Below are positions 63,098 to 64,000 of a DNA stretch of 64,000 nucleotides, piece after piece. Within the stretch, counting starts at the first letter, position 1. Every line of letters begins with the position of its first letter. Origin of the DNA: Desulfovibrionaceae bacterium (GTDB lineage Bacteria > Desulfobacterota > Desulfovibrionia > Desulfovibrionales > Desulfovibrionaceae); NCBI GenBank assembly GCA_009773665.1, contig WSYE01000022.1:1-64000 (forward strand), in the 5' to 3' direction. The notes below the pieces were generated by a model. It saw nothing but the letters and a program-made list of their open reading frames with translations. It had not been told where the DNA came from and ran no database searches. A program made the translations under genes and the position numbers.

Positions 63098-63999
63098 TGT
63101 GCGCCCTCCCCGACCGTGGCCTTCTTGACAGCCACGGGAATGAAGAAGCGCTCGGCGATCTGCTCCACCACCACATCGGGCTTTTCCGCCTCGATGAGTT
63201 CCTTGTCGAACAGGCTCTGCTTGCCCCCAAGCCCAGGCTTCACCCATACATAAACCGCTCTGCTGAAATGTTCCCCCAGAAAACCCAGTATCTCCCAGAA
63301 GTAGGAATCGTGGAAAAACAGAGCCCTTGGAAGACTTTTGTCCTCCATGACCGAAGCCTGGGCGGCCTGGGTGTATCCGGGTTTGAAGACGCCGGTGCTC
63401 ACGCCCCTGGCGCGCAGGGGGGTCTTTGGCATCATGAAGAACTTCTGTTCGGTGATCAGCTCCTCGATGCCCACCATGTAGGAAAGGTCTCCGCCCAGGA
63501 AGGTGAAGCCCTGGGAGAAGAAATTGGAAGCAGGCATGGGCTTCATTCCCGGAAAATCCTTGGCCAGCCGGTCGATGATGGCCTGGTAGGAGGGGAATGC
63601 CCCGTTGGCGTTCCAGTGGCTGTCCGTGGAATAGAACACCTGCACGCTCTTTTTTGCCTCCAGCAGGACGCCGCGCAGGTCCAAGACGTTCACGGAAGAT
63701 TTTGCCTCCAGGTAGGCCATCACCTGGTCCATGCGCGTGAGCTCACCCACCTGACTGAATGCGTCGGGCAGGTTCTCGGGATAGATGGTGTCCTTGTTGG
63801 GAGCCACCACCACCAGATAACGGATGCCGCGCTCGGCCAGCCAGGCCCGGCGCTCTTCGTAGACGGTGGCCAGATGGCCCAGCTGCTCATCAGAGAGGGG
63901 CTTCACCGCGCGATGCTCCTCCAGTACGTCGATGGAGCGGTCGCGCGCCAGATACAGCCAGCCGTCCTTGCCTACGGCCACAGGCGAGTTGGCGGACAT
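63094..63999 (-). CDS. AlgJ/AlgX-like SGNH-type protein (5' end outside the window)
   Basis: At least 301 residues are visible, and the gene probably continues past the window edge, since no signal peptide is seen. Recognisable elements are VGKDGWLYLARDR, the D-x-H motif TDSHWN (D126, H128 of the visible part) and the Ser segment FFHDSYF, together the catalytic residues of AlgJ/AlgX-type O-acetyltransferases acting on exopolysaccharide in the periplasm. Whether it acetylates a polymer here is inference. It is translationally coupled to the PstS-like gene. Confidence 0.78.
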   Translation of the reverse strand: MSANSPVAVGKDGWLYLARDRSIDVLEEHRAVKPLSDEQLGHLATVYEERRAWLAERGIRYLVVVAPNKDTIYPENLPDAFSQVGELTRMDQVMAYLEAKSSVNVLDLRGVLLEAKKSVQVFYSTDSHWNANGAFPSYQAIIDRLAKDFPGMKPMPASNFFSQGFTFLGGDLSYMVGIEELITEQKFFMMPKTPLRARGVSTGVFKPGYTQAAQASVMEDKSLPRALFFHDSYFWEILGFLGEHFSRAVYVWVKPGLGGKQSLFDKELIEAEKPDVVVEQIAERFFIPVAVKKATVGEGAQ

Positions 64000-64000
64000 G

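Overview
The window is a 64 kb stretch of a GC-rich, Gram-negative bacterial chromosome. It fits a sulfate-reducing member of the Desulfovibrionaceae. The evidence is a DsrC with both C-terminal redox cysteines, a pyruvate:ferredoxin oxidoreductase with a cysteine-bearing C-terminal extension like that of Desulfovibrio africanus, and a cytochrome c maturation cluster whose CcmE has the Cys-x3-Tyr haem site known from Desulfovibrio. Outer-membrane genes (Mla, TatB, lipoproteins) confirm a two-membrane cell. A Fundidesulfovibrio or Desulfovibrio-type species is my guess from gene content; no search was run. I saw no phage, transposase, CRISPR array or rRNA operon, so this is mostly core chromosome.

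Layout. 1-10.2 kb is a run of minus-strand housekeeping genes: dksA, an NFACT/RqcH-type protein, a chemoreceptor, a frameshifted phoH, a 7TM-HD phosphodiesterase, ybeY, argF and argG. 10.6-11.0 kb holds three tRNAs (Gly, Cys, Gly) in what look like two transcription units. 11.1-17.1 kb is the most unusual part: a lysine-methyltransferase-like gene overlapping a YcaO-TPR gene, then a structured leader and dsrC, then (convergent) a 909-residue protein with a CCHC zinc knuckle, TPR-like repeats and membrane segments. 17.4-24.4 kb carries a P-type cation ATPase coupled to a UPF0280 gene, a Kef-type antiporter and a radical SAM/SPASM protein. 24.6-29.5 kb holds a TetR-controlled ABC-2 efflux operon, a tautomerase and a small coiled-coil membrane protein.

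29.5-33.5 kb is rlmI followed by mlaE-mlaD-mlaC-mlaA, a retrograde phospholipid transport set with no ATPase gene (mlaF). 33.6-36.8 kb contains a CBS-PAS-GGDEF diguanylate cyclase and three small Cys-bearing or exported proteins, one of them a twin CX3C protein. 37.2-44.0 kb is a pyruvate-to-acetate operon: ADP-forming acetyl-CoA synthetase, a DRTGG/BioD-like protein and PFOR. 44.5-45 kb has a CopZ-like chaperone and a palindromic repeat. 45-55.4 kb is a minus-strand run of livKHMGF, guaB, guaA, tatB, hisB, a lipoprotein and hisA. 55.6-60.8 kb is the Ccm cluster (E-F-A-B-C-D-TPR). 61-64 kb holds a CorC-like CBS protein, a PstS-like binding protein and a partial AlgJ/AlgX-type protein.

How they work together. 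The acs-DRTGG-PFOR operon would convert pyruvate to acetate with ATP formation and reduced ferredoxin. DsrC carries sulfur from sulfite reduction, and the Ccm genes mature the multihaem cytochromes such a cell depends on. Five copies of a modular palindromic repeat sit at gene ends (near 1, 323, 3228, 24421 and 44908). Large open frames antisense to real genes are common here because of high GC and were left out.
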